Origin: Buddleja alternifolia | Taxonomy: Eukaryota > Streptophyta > Magnoliopsida > Lamiales > Scrophulariaceae | Direction of reading: 5' to 3' | NCBI GenBank assembly: GCA_019426215.1 | Contig: CM033394.1 | Span: 44,452,423 to 44,516,422 of the forward strand | DNA length: 64,000 bases | In this document: positions 11,501-22,481 of the stretch, piece after piece | Numbering within the stretch: position 1 is the stretch's first letter | Layout of the letters: each line of letters starts with the position of its first letter | Notes under the pieces: model-generated | Told to the model about the DNA's origin: nothing | Seen by the model: the letters and a program-made list of their open reading frames with translations, nothing else | Database searches by the model: none | Position numbers and translations under genes: made by a program

Positions 11501-14500
11501 GCTGCCATCCCTAACAACTGGTATCAGAGTCATAGGTTGTAGATTTAGGAGACGTCTTAGATCTAGTTATATGGGGAAGCATTTTTGGTTAAACGCGGAT
11601 TTCGTCGTTGGAACGATGCTAGGAGATGGAAGAATAATCAAGCTCGAATATTTCGTTGCAGGGAGCACGAATTGAGGTCGTGGTTAAGTCAGAAAAGATG
11701 ACAGAGGAGGATGGGATCGAGTAGATCGCCAACCAAATAAGAGTAATCCCATTGAACATTAAGAAGAAAATGTTGAAAAATTGTGGTGCTAGCAGATAGG
11801 CAGATTCACAGTAGCAAAGGCAGATTTGTGTCCAGGTGGGTAGACACGAAGCCAATGGAATTAAGTTGTCGAGATGGAGGCAGATCCGTAGAGCCAGAGG
11901 TCAGAGAGCAAATCTATGTTGCCGAGAGAGAGTGAACGAGTTGCTAGAGACTGGGGGACAAAGTTACGGTGCCAAGAATGTAAATCCACCAAGCCAAAGG
12001 TCAGAGTGACAGAATCGGTAACCGAGAGGGTAGAGTCGTGTAGTCGAGAGACCAGAGGGCAGTGTGTGGAGACGAATCCACATAGAGAGATCCATGAGGC
12101 AGAAAATGACACCGGGGAGGGCAGACGTAGAACCAGAAATCTTGAAAGCAGGATGCAAAGCCGGGTAGGTAGATTTGCAGAGCAGTGGGTTTTTTGGCAG
12201 AGGGATATGACATAGCTCGTGGAGTGGGAACTCGAGCAGATGTGTCAGTGACCCGAGTTAGCCATTAAAAAACCAAGTAGGCAGATGGATCAGACATAGC
12301 TCATGTAGGGGCATGGAGCAGATATGTGAGAGATCCGAGATTGCCATTGGAAAAAGTCCTTGGTGGAAAATTTCAGTGGATAGGTTGACCGAGGCGGTTT
12401 GGGTTGTGACATGTTCAGGTTTTAGAGTAACCTATATCCGAGGGTCAGTTGGATTGAGATGAATATGCCACGATATTCAGGAGTTAGCTAATCACCAAAA
12501 GAATATGGTAGTGGCGAAGGTTCAAAGAGAGGGAACGATGTTCACAGGGAGAGTTCGTCAAGTCGGTGACACTAGAGGATGAATGAATTGACAAGATATT
12601 GAGAAGTCTTGGGGTTTCATCTCCTTAAGGTTTGGGGATGCGTCGACTAGACTAAGGTTCACTTAGGAAAAGTGAAGTGGTGGTTTAAATTGAGTTTGAG
12701 AATTTGAAGATCATTCTCCAAGTGGGAGATTGATGGTTTTGTGTGGAGATGACTTCAAATAGCCAAAGAAAATGCCAAGAAAATTGACCGAAAGGAAGAC
12801 AAAATAGAACCAATACAGAGCTGAGATGGGTCGAGATAGACCCGAGGTTGAAATAAGGGTCGGAATAAACCGAAGTCGTGAAAGAATCTAAAAATAGAGT
12901 TGAAGCAGTGTGAGGCGCGCACAGTTGCGCCCAGGCGCCCAGAAGGTGGCTCCAGGTGAAGATTTACGAAGTTGCACGCGTTTTTTGATGAGTTTTGGTG
13001 AGTTTTTGTCTTGGGGTGCAAGTTTGGCGGATTTTGGCATATTTGAGTCTTGGATTGGTTAGAATTACTTCCTATTGTGTTTAGAAATTATTCCCTTTGT
13101 CAATTATGATTGTTTTCCTATTTTGTTAGGGTTTAGACTTCTCCACGATTATAAATATAAGAACTCTACTTGTAATTCATTGATGCACTCGATTCACTTT
13201 GAGAAAAATAAAGATGTAGTCTAGGTTGGCTCATGGATGTAGGCAATTATGCCGAACCACGTTAAAATCCTCGTGTTTTTTTATTTTCATGTTTAGGTTT
13301 AGATTTCTTGTTTCTTGTTTATTCTTCATGTTCTGATGCTACCATCCCTAACAATACTTTGATAATAAAATTTACCTGATCTCTTAATGTTCCTTCCTTG
13401 ACAAATACGAAGGGACAATACCATTTTCCAACTCTACAAGGTTGAGAACTCTTTAGCGATATACATAAATCATCAAATTCTGGAAGCCGGGCACGGAGTT
13501 TGGAGTCGAGGCCTTGTGCAGCAACGTCTATTTTTATATTTTCACGACTCCTGGTGTCAATATACCAATCCTTTTTTCGAAAGAAACGAGGAGGAAAACC
13601 GTCTTGCGAGACAGCAAAAAATCCAAATCTTTTGCTGTAGGGTGTCTGATTTGGAACTATCTGAAATTGCTGATAAATGTTGCGGGGATCCAACGGCCTT
13701 GGTTTTACATCTTTGATAGAGCGGAAGAAGATTCCTCGAGATGAGAAGGTGGAGCATAGGAATATATCATCTTCTGTCGAACAAGCGAATGCTTCCCTGA
13801 ATTTGGGCTCATCCCATTAGTTTTTGGATGGAGTGTTAATGACAAAAGACCAAAGCTGTTCAAAATTGGAACATTTAGGACCACTTTTGTCAAGTTCGAT
13901 AAATGGTGGATCAAAACTGTTTTAGTGGTAAAGTTTAGGGACCAAAAGTGTAATTCTCCGGATAGATCCTCTTCTAATTTTGATCCTATTGTTTGCAAAC
14001 ACACAAAATTAGTCCTACGTCACGTATGCTTTTGGCCTTTTGCATGTTTAGTCTCACTTGTTAAAATGTACAAGAGAGACTAAACATTAGTTTGGCCTAT
14101 AGTTTGGCCACGTCTCTTGCACTTAACCATTACTTAATTTGCATAAATTTCATATAAAAAACTCTTATATTATGTAAAAATTCCAAAAAAAAAAAACACT
14201 CTTTTTTTATTAATTTTATCTTTTAGTATTGTAAAAGTCACCGGGCATTTATTCAACTTATCCTAAACCAGGAAACATCTGAACATGCTACTTGTGAAAT
14301 TTCAACCGTATAATTCTTAATGGATGAAATCGAAATTGCAACAAAAAAACAGTATTGCGATTTTCAAACCAAAGATCATAAGTCTCTTAAGTGACTGTAC
14401 CTAGAAATCAGTTGAATATATACATACATACCCTTTGTGTTTCCCATGTGGAACAATGGCGTAGTATCGATTGGAAGACAATGGCTGATTGAGAACTGGA

Positions 14501-14724
14501 ATTAATAAAATGTACTCAACAGAATCAGCATCCGACAGTTTCAACTCCTTGTTCTGTGGGAAGGGCAGTTCCCTGAGTGCTCGATCTTTGCAGCTTCCGA
14601 AACACGTGTACGTTTCAGATTCGGCGTCCTGGATTACTAAAAACCCTGAATTTGGACCATCAGGTTGTTGTGTAAGAGATTCTGGTGATTTTAGCAACTG
14701 TGAAAGACGCCTTGTCACGTACAT
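4480..14724 (-). CDS. DUF1262 family protein, copy A (three exons, 394 aa, 8.4-kb intron 2)
   Basis: Exons: 14432-14724 (ATG at 14724), 13376-13796 and 4480-4950; all junctions are GT-AG and keep frame, giving 394 residues, near the usual size of about 380-400. Family signatures are the MYVTRRLSQ start, GPNSGFLVIQD, PVLNQPLSSNRYYAI near the end of exon 1, KWYCPFVFVKEG at the end of exon 2 and RMDGSL near the C-terminus. Exon 3 has no ATG of its own; it begins GTG by splicing. Exon 2 differs from copies B and C by about seven extra residues after STEDD. Intron 2 is swollen to 8425 bp by a Helitron (5282-10883) and an LTR element (10915-13353); copy C's intron 2 is 146 bp. The molecular function of DUF1262 is unknown to me. 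Whether so long an intron is still spliced is untested. Confidence 0.82.
6290..6730. repeat. Diverged direct repeat, partner at about 10230-10625
   Basis: Both segments share an ordered series of short matches: a TTTGATCTTAT block, a TAGACATC followed by AACTCTTT block, TCTTTAATTT, a run of TATATTATATTATCAT, TTTGTTTGAAAAT and a TGTTAATACACTT-like block. They lie in the same orientation about 4 kb apart, inside the Helitron and on either side of the nested one. This looks like an old internal duplication or two related copies. Confidence 0.45.
7543..9846 (-). mobile_element. Probable nested Helitron on the minus strand
   Basis: Read on the minus strand, the 3' end shows a short hairpin (CCTGTGT, loop, ACACGGG), then GTTACAT and CTAG (7543-7546), followed by T. 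A candidate 5' end, A followed by TCTATATATAAT, lies at 9846. The interior is A-rich on the plus strand, with a (TA)n tract at about 8501-8527 and no credible gene. The 3' end is convincing; the 5' end is a best guess. Confidence 0.45.
10915..13353 (+). mobile_element. Non-coding LTR retroelement in intron 2 of DUF1262 gene A
   Basis: The left LTR is 10915-11516 (602 bp) and the right LTR 12731-13353 (623 bp); both start TGATGG and end CCCTAACA. The left LTR lacks about 20 bp that the right one has near 12940. A primer-binding site TGGTATCAGAGTC starts at 11519 and a polypurine tract CAAGTGGGAGAT precedes the right LTR. The flanking ATACT (10910-10914 and 13354-13358) is a perfect 5-bp target duplication; copies B and C have the empty site. 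The 1.2-kb interior (11517-12730) has no gag or pol motif in any frame and is rich in GGCAGA/GGTCAGAG-like units. This fits a TRIM/LARD-type element relying on proteins made elsewhere. Confidence 0.85.
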
Positions 14725-16667
14725 CTTCTTAATTTTCTCAATATATAGTATTCTTCTTAGTCGAATTGCTAGTTTTATATGAACAAAGTCTTGAAAAATA
14801 GCTGTATATATGTTGACAATTTATAGGCTGAATTCTTGCGATTTTAGCAACGGTGAACGACGCCTTGTCACGTACATCTTCTTAATTGTCAACAATATTC
14901 TTCTTTCCCTTGGTAGAATTGCTAGTTTTTCAACAATATTCTTTATTCCCTTAGTATAATTGTTAGTTTTATATAAACAAAGCTTTTTGAAAAATAGCTG
15001 TATATATATATGTTGACAAGTTACAAAGGCGGATTAGCTTATACTTGTCTTCTATGATTTGCCTTTGATTTATCACCTTATTTGATATGCCATCATTTGA
15101 TTTGCTAATTTCAATTATGTTTTTTCTCTGTGAAGTCATGTGGAAACGACACACGGACACAGTCCGGAAGAAATTTCAAATTGATTTTTACATGATAGCT
15201 CAGTCAAGAAAGAAGGATATATGGAATATGCGTAATTAAACTTCTTACTATAATTTATCTTGTGCATCTTTCTATCTTGTTTGATTAAAATTCAAGCATG
15301 CAAGATGACAAAGCTATAAATAAATTTCTTGTTCGAAGATGAACATTACAATGATTGGACGAGGTTACTGCATTCTCACCGAGTTTCTCCATGCTTAACT
15401 AATAATCGTAAAATCTGATGAGAAGTGTGATTCACTTTTTTTGTGATTGACTTTGTTTATGTTAAATCCAATCGGACTAAAATTTCCCGGCTGCTACTTT
15501 AGAGGGTTCAAGTTTTGTCTATGTATTGCTAAAGGGCATTGACGCCTTTATACTCTCCTCGAAAATATTGAACGGGTACTAGGTGTTAGTATTGTATCTC
15601 CAGCGAGCCAATTAGTGGCATTGCTAAAATTATAACTATGTAAACATTCTTGTTATGATTCATCCCATGATTCCAGGAGAATCATAAGCGAGATGTTTTG
15701 GGTGCAGTCTTGTATTGAATTTTTTGTGAGGAAAATTCAATCGATAAATTCTAAAATTTAAATTGTTTTTGAACTTGATGGTACCATGTAGTAGTAACAT
15801 CAAGACCGACATTGGTGTCCTACTTTGGCACCTATCAGTGTGTGAAAGGTCTTTCTAAATGAAATCTCCAATCTTTTCTTAAAATGACATTGGAGCACTG
15901 TGGAGATGAAGCATCAAATGAGACACCACATCTTACCACACCTCTTGAAGCTCTTGGTTGTTCCAGCAAAAATCTGTTTCACCATAACCACCAAGGAGAT
16001 AACCAGCGCCTTAAACTTTTGGTTAATCGGAAACTCAACAAGTGAGAGTCTATTCCTTGACGCTTTTAGTTTAGAAATTACACTAACCTTTTTCACCCTA
16101 TTAACCTTCATCAGATTTCAGTCCAAAGACTTATCCGGAGCCACCCTCAACTGACACAACCGGTCACATTTCCATGTGAAATAGGTCCGTTAAAAGAGTT
16201 TACTACTCCACAATCGGCACCCTTCTCAACTTTGAGAAAAAAATAAAAATTCACTAAAAGCTTTTGATATTTGAAATTTTGCTGCCCCCTTCAAAATCTA
16301 AAAATATTAAGTTTTTTTCCATATTTTTTCATATTCGCCCTTGAACCCTAAATTATGGCTCTGTTCCTGCATTGCATGATTTTGTTCGTCTCTAAAATCT
16401 AGATCAATTTCTTCTTAAAGCAGAAAAATAGAAATTTTCTTTTCTACCCATTGTTTTGTCAGGATTCTAGAAAACACAATTTAAAAATTGAAAGAAAACA
16501 AACGATTAACACATAAGTTGACAAAGAAGAGACAATTGAATAAAATCAATTCAGAGTAATTAAATTTATTTATTTTCACACAAACCTCAAGCAACATTTC
16601 CTTGTAAAACAAAACCAGAATACTTACAAGAAGAGAAACTCATAAAAAGACACAATAAGCATTGGTT
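14725..16667. other. Intergenic region between DUF1262 copies A and B, with a duplicated exon-1 start
   Basis: The promoter side of gene A has a local duplication: the first codons of exon 1 recur about 153 bp upstream, with an ATG at 14877 on the minus strand opening an 18-codon frame (MYVTRRRSPLLK...). Neighbouring AT-rich promoter sequence (for example GAAAAATAGCTGTATATAT) is also repeated. From 15350 to 15510 and 16110 to 16190 the sequence matches the intergenic stretch before gene C (27150-27260, 27470-27560), marking the duplicated unit. I see no separate gene here. Confidence 0.6.
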
Positions 16668-17343
16668 TTATTCCCATTTAATCTTCATCTGATGGCAATG
16701 CTTAAAATCATAAGACATAAACAAACTCCCATCCATTCTTTTCAAATTGAACCTCTCAACCAATACATAGCTCCCAAATACACTCCATTCCCCAGCTCCT
16801 TTAAATTCTTCAACTCTATCAATCTTTACTTCCTTTTCGTCCCCGCCTACCCAACCGGCTCTCTCGCTTGCTCCTATTTCATCCGTTCGACTACTTCCAC
16901 TCTCAAACCCACACGCGTTTCTCCGCCTCCAGGACCATAACTCATAAACCAAATCACTCCATTGGCCACATTGTTCTCACTCCATAGAGCCTTAACTTCC
17001 CTGACAAAAACTTCTTCTTTCTCGAGTAAAGCATCAATTGCCACAGAATTTCCTGGATTATTGTAAGTGTTTTTCTGGCAGGTGAAAATCTGCTCCCATC
17101 TTTGCTCGAGTGTCATCTCGTAGTACATTGATCTTTCCACCTGTTAGATATAAAGAGAGAACATTAAATGAGACAGTAAAGAGAAAAATGTAATATGTTT
17201 CTGTTCATATACATCTTTCCAGTTATAATATTCGGTAACACAAACGTGTAATACTTTTTCTGTTCAACGCACAAATGCATGACAAGTGTATACACTGGTG
17301 GATAAGATCTGATACGGAGAAAGTGTTGCGTAATAGTATTATA

Positions 17344-17827
17344 TGTTGAAGAATGGCTCTTTCAAAAGAAGAGCAAAGAATCCCACATAGGAAAACATTA
17401 GAAGTGATGGGCTCATTTGTTGTATAAAAGGAGCCCACCTCTTCACTTTGAAAATCATCCCAAATTGCCTAAGTCTTTTAGCAATTTCTTCTTTCTTCCT
17501 CTATAGTTTGTAATAGTTTCACTTTAGTCCTTTAGTGAAATATATTGGTGGGGTCCGAGGACGTAGGCTAAATTAGCCGAACCTCGTTAAATTTGGTGTT
17601 TTTTTATTTTGTGCTATTCTTCAAGTAGCCATTGTTAGTTATAGTTGTAGTGTTATATTGTGCTATTAAATTCGTCTAGTTAATTCTGTCTAGGAGGTTG
17701 GGTTTTAAGCGCGACCGTTGTGACGCCTCCAATCTTTCCTGGGAATTAAATCTAGTGTGGTTTTCTAGTACAATATTTCTCTCGCTATTTCTATATTTGG
17801 TGGAATATGACTCTGAGTTCCACAACA
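17344..17827 (+). repeat. 5' LTR of the Tnt1-like element
   Basis: 484 bp, from TGTTGAAGAATGG to TTCCACAACA. The likely core promoter is TATAAAAG at 17423-17430. Confidence 0.95.
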
Positions 17828-17829
17828 AG

Positions 17830-17841
17830 TGGTATCAGAGC
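17830..17841 (+). promoter_or_regulatory. Primer-binding site, initiator tRNA-Met type
   Basis: TGGTATCAGAGC lies two bases after the left LTR and is complementary to the 3' end of plant initiator tRNA-Met, the usual primer for this lineage. Confidence 0.92.
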
Positions 17842-17964
17842 TCGGGTATTCTGAGTATGCTCTGTGGTCGCAGTTTAATCTGATCTTCCACATCAGAAAA
17901 GTTTTCCCGGGCTATTTGGCTTTCGCATTTGGAAGGCTATTGAAGAATAATTTGTAAACCAAAA

Positions 17965-20900
17965 ATGGAAGACACCTCAAAAGCATCATCGTCGTCCATT
18001 TGGGCGAGAACCACTGTGGCGAATACGCGATTGGCAGTGGAGTCTTTTGATGGCACAGGCCATTTTGGTATGTGGCAAAGCGAAGTTGTAGACGCACTCT
18101 TTCAACAAGGTCTATACTTAGCTATTGAAGAGAAGAAACCAAATGATATAGAGGAAAAAGATTGGAGTATGATGAATCGGTTGGCATGTGGAACAATTCG
18201 TTCGTGTCTATCCAGAGAGCAGAGATATGCGTTTTCGAAAGAAAACTCGGCATATAAATTGTGGATGGCACTGGAGGAGAAGTTTCTGAAGAAAAGTTGT
18301 CAGAATAAGCTCCATTTGAAGAAGCGGCTCTTTCGCTTCACATTTGTTTCGGGTTCCACTATGAATAGTCACATTACCAGTTTTAATCAACTGGTTACCG
18401 ATTTGATCAATTTGGATGAGACTTTTAAAGACGAGGATTTGGCTCTGATGTTGCTGGGATCCCTTCCTGAGGAGTTTGAGTTTCTTGAAACCACTCTACT
18501 TCACGGGAAGGCTGCTGTATCTCTTAGCGAAGTTTGTGCTGCCCTGTACAGTTATGAGCTGAGAAAGAAGGACAAGCAAGTTTGTTCAGGCGGAGATGCA
18601 GAGGTTTTGTTCGTCAGAGGTCGTTCACAAAACAAAAACAAAGGAAAGAAAGGGAGATCCAAGTCCAGGCATAAACTAAGCAAAGACGAGTGTGCCTACT
18701 GTCGAGAAACAGGACACTGGAAGAGAGATTGCCCAAAGCTGACAACTAAGGGCAATTCTAAGGCCGTAGCGGAATCAAATGTAACCGCGTGTGATGATGC
18801 CGAATCGGACTTCTCATTGGCGACATCATCCAGCGGTGCTTCTGAAGTATGGATGCTGGATTCAGCATGTAGTCATCATATGACACCACATTTGGATTGG
18901 TTCTTTGATTTCAAAGAACAAAATGACGTTGTCTTCACAGCAAATGAAGCTCCTCTTACTACACTTGGGATTGGTTCAGTTCGCTTGAAGAATCACGATG
19001 GATCAATCATAACCCTAAAGGGTGTTCGGTATGCACCAGAAGTGAGGAAAAACCTTATTTCCGTTGGAACTTTAGAATCGAAAGGTTTTGAAGTAAGAGC
19101 TAAGGATGGGGTGATGAAGATCATCTCTGGTGCACTCGTGGTAATGAAGGGAATTCGGAAGAACAACAATACGTATCACTACATGGGTGGTACAGTTGTG
19201 GGTGCAGTAGCAGCAGTTACTGTTGATGATCGGAATTCAGAAGCAGTTAGGCTATGGCATATGCGCTTGGGACATGCAGGTGGAAAGTCCTTGAATCTCC
19301 TCATAAATCAAGGATTGTTGAAAGGAGTGAAATACTCCAAATTGGAGTTTTGTGAACATTGTGTTCGTGGGAAACAAACAAGGGTTAAATTTGGAACAGC
19401 AATCCATAATACTGAGGGTATCTTGGATTATGTTCATTCGGATGTATGGGGTCCCTCAAAAACGAGTTCTTTGGGAGGGAAACACTATTTTGTAACCTTT
19501 GTTGATGATTTTTCCCGGAGAGTTTGGGTGTATACGATGAAGACGAAGGATGAAGTGTTTGAGGTATTCCTCAAATGGAAAAAGATGGTGGAAACTCAGA
19601 CTGATAAAAAGGTCAAACGTCTCCGTACAGACAATGGTGGAGAATTTAGGAGTGGTCCATTTCAAAAACTTTGTGAGGATGAAGGCATTGTCAGACACTT
19701 CACTGTTAGACATACACCACAACAGAACGGAGTGGCAGAACGCATGAACCGGACTTTGCTGGAGAAAGTTCGGTGTTTGTTATCCAATGCTGGGTTGGGT
19801 AAAGAATTTTGGGCTGAGGCTGTGACATATGCGTGTCATCTCGTTAATCGTCTACCATCTACTGCTATTGATGGAAAAACACCATTTGAGAAATGGTTTG
19901 GAAAGCCTGCTGCTGATTATGATTCCTTACATGTGTTTGGTTCCACTGCATATTATCATGTTAAGGAATCAAAGTTGGATCCTAGAGCAAAGAAAGCAGT
20001 GTTCATGGGGATCACCTCTGGTATAAAAGGCTATCGCCTTTGGTGTCCAGAGACAAAGAAAATAATCTTTAGCAGGGATGTCACCTTTGATGAATCTACC
20101 ATGTTGGAAAAGGTGAATGCAGAACAGCAGGATGGTACTCCCAAACAGGTGGAGTTTGAAAAGTTTGTTGTCCCAGCAGATCAAGAAACTCTTGATCATT
20201 CTCCTACGGTAGAAGGAGATTTTGAAGAAGAGGAAGTTCAACCCCAAGAACGTCCACAGCAACTTGAATCAATTGCAACTAGCAAGCCAAAGAGGACAAT
20301 CAGAAAGCCTGCTCGCTTTGATGATATGGTGGCTTGTGCATCTGCAATTGCCGCTGATGATGTTCCTACCACTTATATTGAAGCAGTCAAAGGACCAGAG
20401 AAAGATAAGTGGAGGATTGCCATGAGTGAAGAAATGCAGTCCCTTCATAAGAATCAAACATGGGAACTGGCCAGTCTCCCGAAGGGAAAGAAGGCAATTG
20501 GATGCAAATGGGTATTTGCAAAGAAAGATGGATTTCCTAGCCAAGGTGATGTTCGCTACAAAGCCAGATTGGTGGCCAAAGGTTACGCTCAGAAGGAGGG
20601 CATTGATTATAATGAAGTGTTTTCTCCAGTTGTAAAACACTCCTCCATTAGAATTTTGTTGGCTTTGGTAGCACAGTTGGATTTTGAACTAGTTCAGTTG
20701 GATGTAAAAACTGCATTTTTACATGGAGACTTGGAAGAGGAAATCTATATGACTCAGCCAGAGGGATTCAAAGTTGCTGAAAATGAAAATTTGGTTTGTA
20801 AACTTCAAAAATCGTTGTACGGATTGAAGCAATCTCCGAGGCAGTGGTACAAGCGATTTGACAAGTTTATGATGGGAATTGGGTACACAAGAAGCAAATA

Positions 20901-21930
20901 CGATCATTGTGTGTATTTGCACAAGCTACAAGATGGATCCTTCATATATCTTCTTCTGTATGTTGATGATATGTTGATTGCCTCCCCGAGTCTAATAGAA
21001 ATTGAGAAGTTGAAGACTCATTTGAAAAGGGAGTTCGAGATGAAGGATCTAGGTGAGGCGAAGAAGATTCTCGGCATGGAGATTTTCAGAGATAGAAAAT
21101 TGAGGAGGCTTTGTTTGACTCAGAAACAATATCTGAGTAGGATGTTGAGGCGTTTTGGCATTGATGAAAAGTCAAAACCAGTTAGTACTCCGCTTGCTCC
21201 TCATTTTAAGCTTAGCGCCGCTTTGTCACCGAAATCTGATGCAGAACAGGAATACATGTCAAAAGTACCGTATGCAAATGCTGTTGGTAGCTTGATGTAT
21301 GCTATGGTGTGTACGAGGCCTGATATTTCCCAAGCAGTGGGGGTTGTGAGCAGGTATATGCATGATCCTGGAAAGGAACATTGGCAAGCTGTGAAATGGA
21401 TTTTGCGATACATCCATGACACAGCTGATGTTGGTTTGATATTTGAGCGGGAACATAGTCAGTATGTAGTCGGATATTGCGATTCAGACTATGCTGGTGA
21501 TTTAGATAAGCGTAGATCAACTACAGGCTACGTATTTACTCTTGCTAAAGCACCGGTCAGTTGGAAGTCTACCTTACAGTCAACGGTTGCTCTGTCTACT
21601 ACGGAAGCAGAGTATATGGCAATTTCAGAGGCTGTAAAGGAAGCAATTTGGCTTCAAGGGTTGCTTGGTGAACTAGGGAATGGACAAAAGTATGTCAAAA
21701 TTCATTGTGATAGTCAAAGTGCTATCCATTTAGCAAAGAACCAAGTTTATCATGCAAGGACGAAGCACATTGATGTTCGGTATCATTTCATAAGAGAGAT
21801 ACTCGAAGAAGGTGGAGTCAGAATCGAGAAGATCCATACTACTGAGAATCCTGCTGATATGTTGACAAAAGTTGTGACTGCAATCAAGTTCAAATTTTGT
21901 TTGGACTTGATCAACATTGTCAAAGTTTGA
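17965..21930 (+). CDS. Intact Copia gag-pol polyprotein (1321 aa)
   Basis: One open frame starts at the first ATG after the primer site. In order: gag (about 1-240); a CCHC zinc knuckle at Cys243-Cys256 (CAYCRETGHWKRDC); an aspartic protease with Asp299-Ser-Ala; the GAG-pre-integrase zinc-binding stretch (LWHMRLGH ... FCEHC); integrase with Asp493, Asp556 and Glu592, i.e. D-x62-D-x35-E; reverse transcriptase with YVDD at 999-1002; and RNase H ending in a TKHIDVRYHFIRE block. The protease has DSA where DSG or DTG is common, but Ala at this place occurs in Copia elements. No domain is missing and I see no internal stop. The product should package the element RNA, cut itself, make cDNA and integrate it. 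Confidence 0.97.
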   Translation: MEDTSKASSSSIWARTTVANTRLAVESFDGTGHFGMWQSEVVDALFQQGLYLAIEEKKPNDIEEKDWSMMNRLACGTIRSCLSREQRYAFSKENSAYKLWMALEEKFLKKSCQNKLHLKKRLFRFTFVSGSTMNSHITSFNQLVTDLINLDETFKDEDLALMLLGSLPEEFEFLETTLLHGKAAVSLSEVCAALYSYELRKKDKQVCSGGDAEVLFVRGRSQNKNKGKKGRSKSRHKLSKDECAYCRETGHWKRDCPKLTTKGNSKAVAESNVTACDDAESDFSLATSSSGASEVWMLDSACSHHMTPHLDWFFDFKEQNDVVFTANEAPLTTLGIGSVRLKNHDGSIITLKGVRYAPEVRKNLISVGTLESKGFEVRAKDGVMKIISGALVVMKGIRKNNNTYHYMGGTVVGAVAAVTVDDRNSEAVRLWHMRLGHAGGKSLNLLINQGLLKGVKYSKLEFCEHCVRGKQTRVKFGTAIHNTEGILDYVHSDVWGPSKTSSLGGKHYFVTFVDDFSRRVWVYTMKTKDEVFEVFLKWKKMVETQTDKKVKRLRTDNGGEFRSGPFQKLCEDEGIVRHFTVRHTPQQNGVAERMNRTLLEKVRCLLSNAGLGKEFWAEAVTYACHLVNRLPSTAIDGKTPFEKWFGKPAADYDSLHVFGSTAYYHVKESKLDPRAKKAVFMGITSGIKGYRLWCPETKKIIFSRDVTFDESTMLEKVNAEQQDGTPKQVEFEKFVVPADQETLDHSPTVEGDFEEEEVQPQERPQQLESIATSKPKRTIRKPARFDDMVACASAIAADDVPTTYIEAVKGPEKDKWRIAMSEEMQSLHKNQTWELASLPKGKKAIGCKWVFAKKDGFPSQGDVRYKARLVAKGYAQKEGIDYNEVFSPVVKHSSIRILLALVAQLDFELVQLDVKTAFLHGDLEEEIYMTQPEGFKVAENENLVCKLQKSLYGLKQSPRQWYKRFDKFMMGIGYTRSKYDHCVYLHKLQDGSFIYLLLYVDDMLIASPSLIEIEKLKTHLKREFEMKDLGEAKKILGMEIFRDRKLRRLCLTQKQYLSRMLRRFGIDEKSKPVSTPLAPHFKLSAALSPKSDAEQEYMSKVPYANAVGSLMYAMVCTRPDISQAVGVVSRYMHDPGKEHWQAVKWILRYIHDTADVGLIFEREHSQYVVGYCDSDYAGDLDKRRSTTGYVFTLAKAPVSWKSTLQSTVALSTTEAEYMAISEAVKEAIWLQGLLGELGNGQKYVKIHCDSQSAIHLAKNQVYHARTKHIDVRYHFIREILEEGGVRIEKIHTTENPADMLTKVVTAIKFKFCLDLINIVKV

Positions 21931-21997
21931 AGATTGGTTTTGGTGACCCCGTTTGACGAGGAGATTGAAGATTTTGAAATTCGCCAAGGTGGAGATT

Positions 21998-22481
21998 TGT
22001 TGAAGAATGGCTCTTTCAAAAGAAGAGCAAAGAATCCCACATAGGAAAACATTAGAAGTGATGGGCTCATTTGTTGTATAAAAGGAGCCCACCTCTTCAC
22101 TTTGAAAATCATCCCAAATTGCCTAAGTCTTTTAGCAATTTCTTCTTTCTTCCTCTATAGTTTGTAATAGTTTCACTTTAGTCCTTTAGTGAAATATATT
22201 GGTGGGGTCCGAGGACGTAGGCTAAATTAGCCGAACCTCGTTAAATTTGGTGTTTTTTTATTTTGTGCTATTCTTCAAGTAGCCATTGTTAGTTATAGTT
22301 GTAGTGTTATATTGTGCTATTAAATTCGTCTAGTTAATTCTGTCTAGGAGGTTGGGTTTTAAGCGCGACCGTTGTGACGCCTCCAATCTTTCCTGGGAAT
22401 TAAATCTAGTGTGGTTTTCTAGTACAATATTTCTCTCGCTATTTCTATATTTGGTGGAATATGACTCTGAGTTCCACAACA
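21998..22481 (+). repeat. 3' LTR of the Tnt1-like element
   Basis: 484 bp, same start, end and length as the left LTR; no difference found on reading both through. Confidence 0.95.

Larger units (their letters stand above)
17344..22481 (+). mobile_element. Complete, young Tnt1-like Copia retrotransposon (5138 bp)
   Basis: Two 484-bp LTRs, which I could not tell apart by eye, flank one uninterrupted gag-pol frame. The target duplication is TTATA (17339-17343 and 22482-22486). A primer-binding site for initiator tRNA-Met follows the left LTR, and a polypurine tract (CAAGGTGGAGATT) ends at the right LTR. Each LTR has a TATA-like TATAAAAG (17423-17430 in the left one). The element lies in intron 2 of DUF1262 copy B, opposite to that gene's direction. 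Everything needed for an autonomous element is present, and the matching LTRs imply a recent insertion. Confidence 0.96.

Noticed and set aside
11010..12215. Several open frames in the LTR element at 10915-13353
   Set aside because: They overlap in many frames, have no gag or pol motif and vary between the two LTRs; judged non-coding.
15900..16154. Open frame of 84 codons between DUF1262 copies A and B
   Set aside because: No recognisable domain and no counterpart in the homologous region before copy C.
17830..17841. TGGTATCAGAGC-type stretches as tRNA gene pieces
   Set aside because: They always lie just after an LTR and are primer-binding sites; no cloverleaf surrounds them.
20269..20640. 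Open frame of 123 codons on the minus strand
   Set aside because: It lies wholly opposite the Copia gag-pol frame and has no family features; a mirror of the real coding strand. The same holds for the other frames inside 17965-21930.
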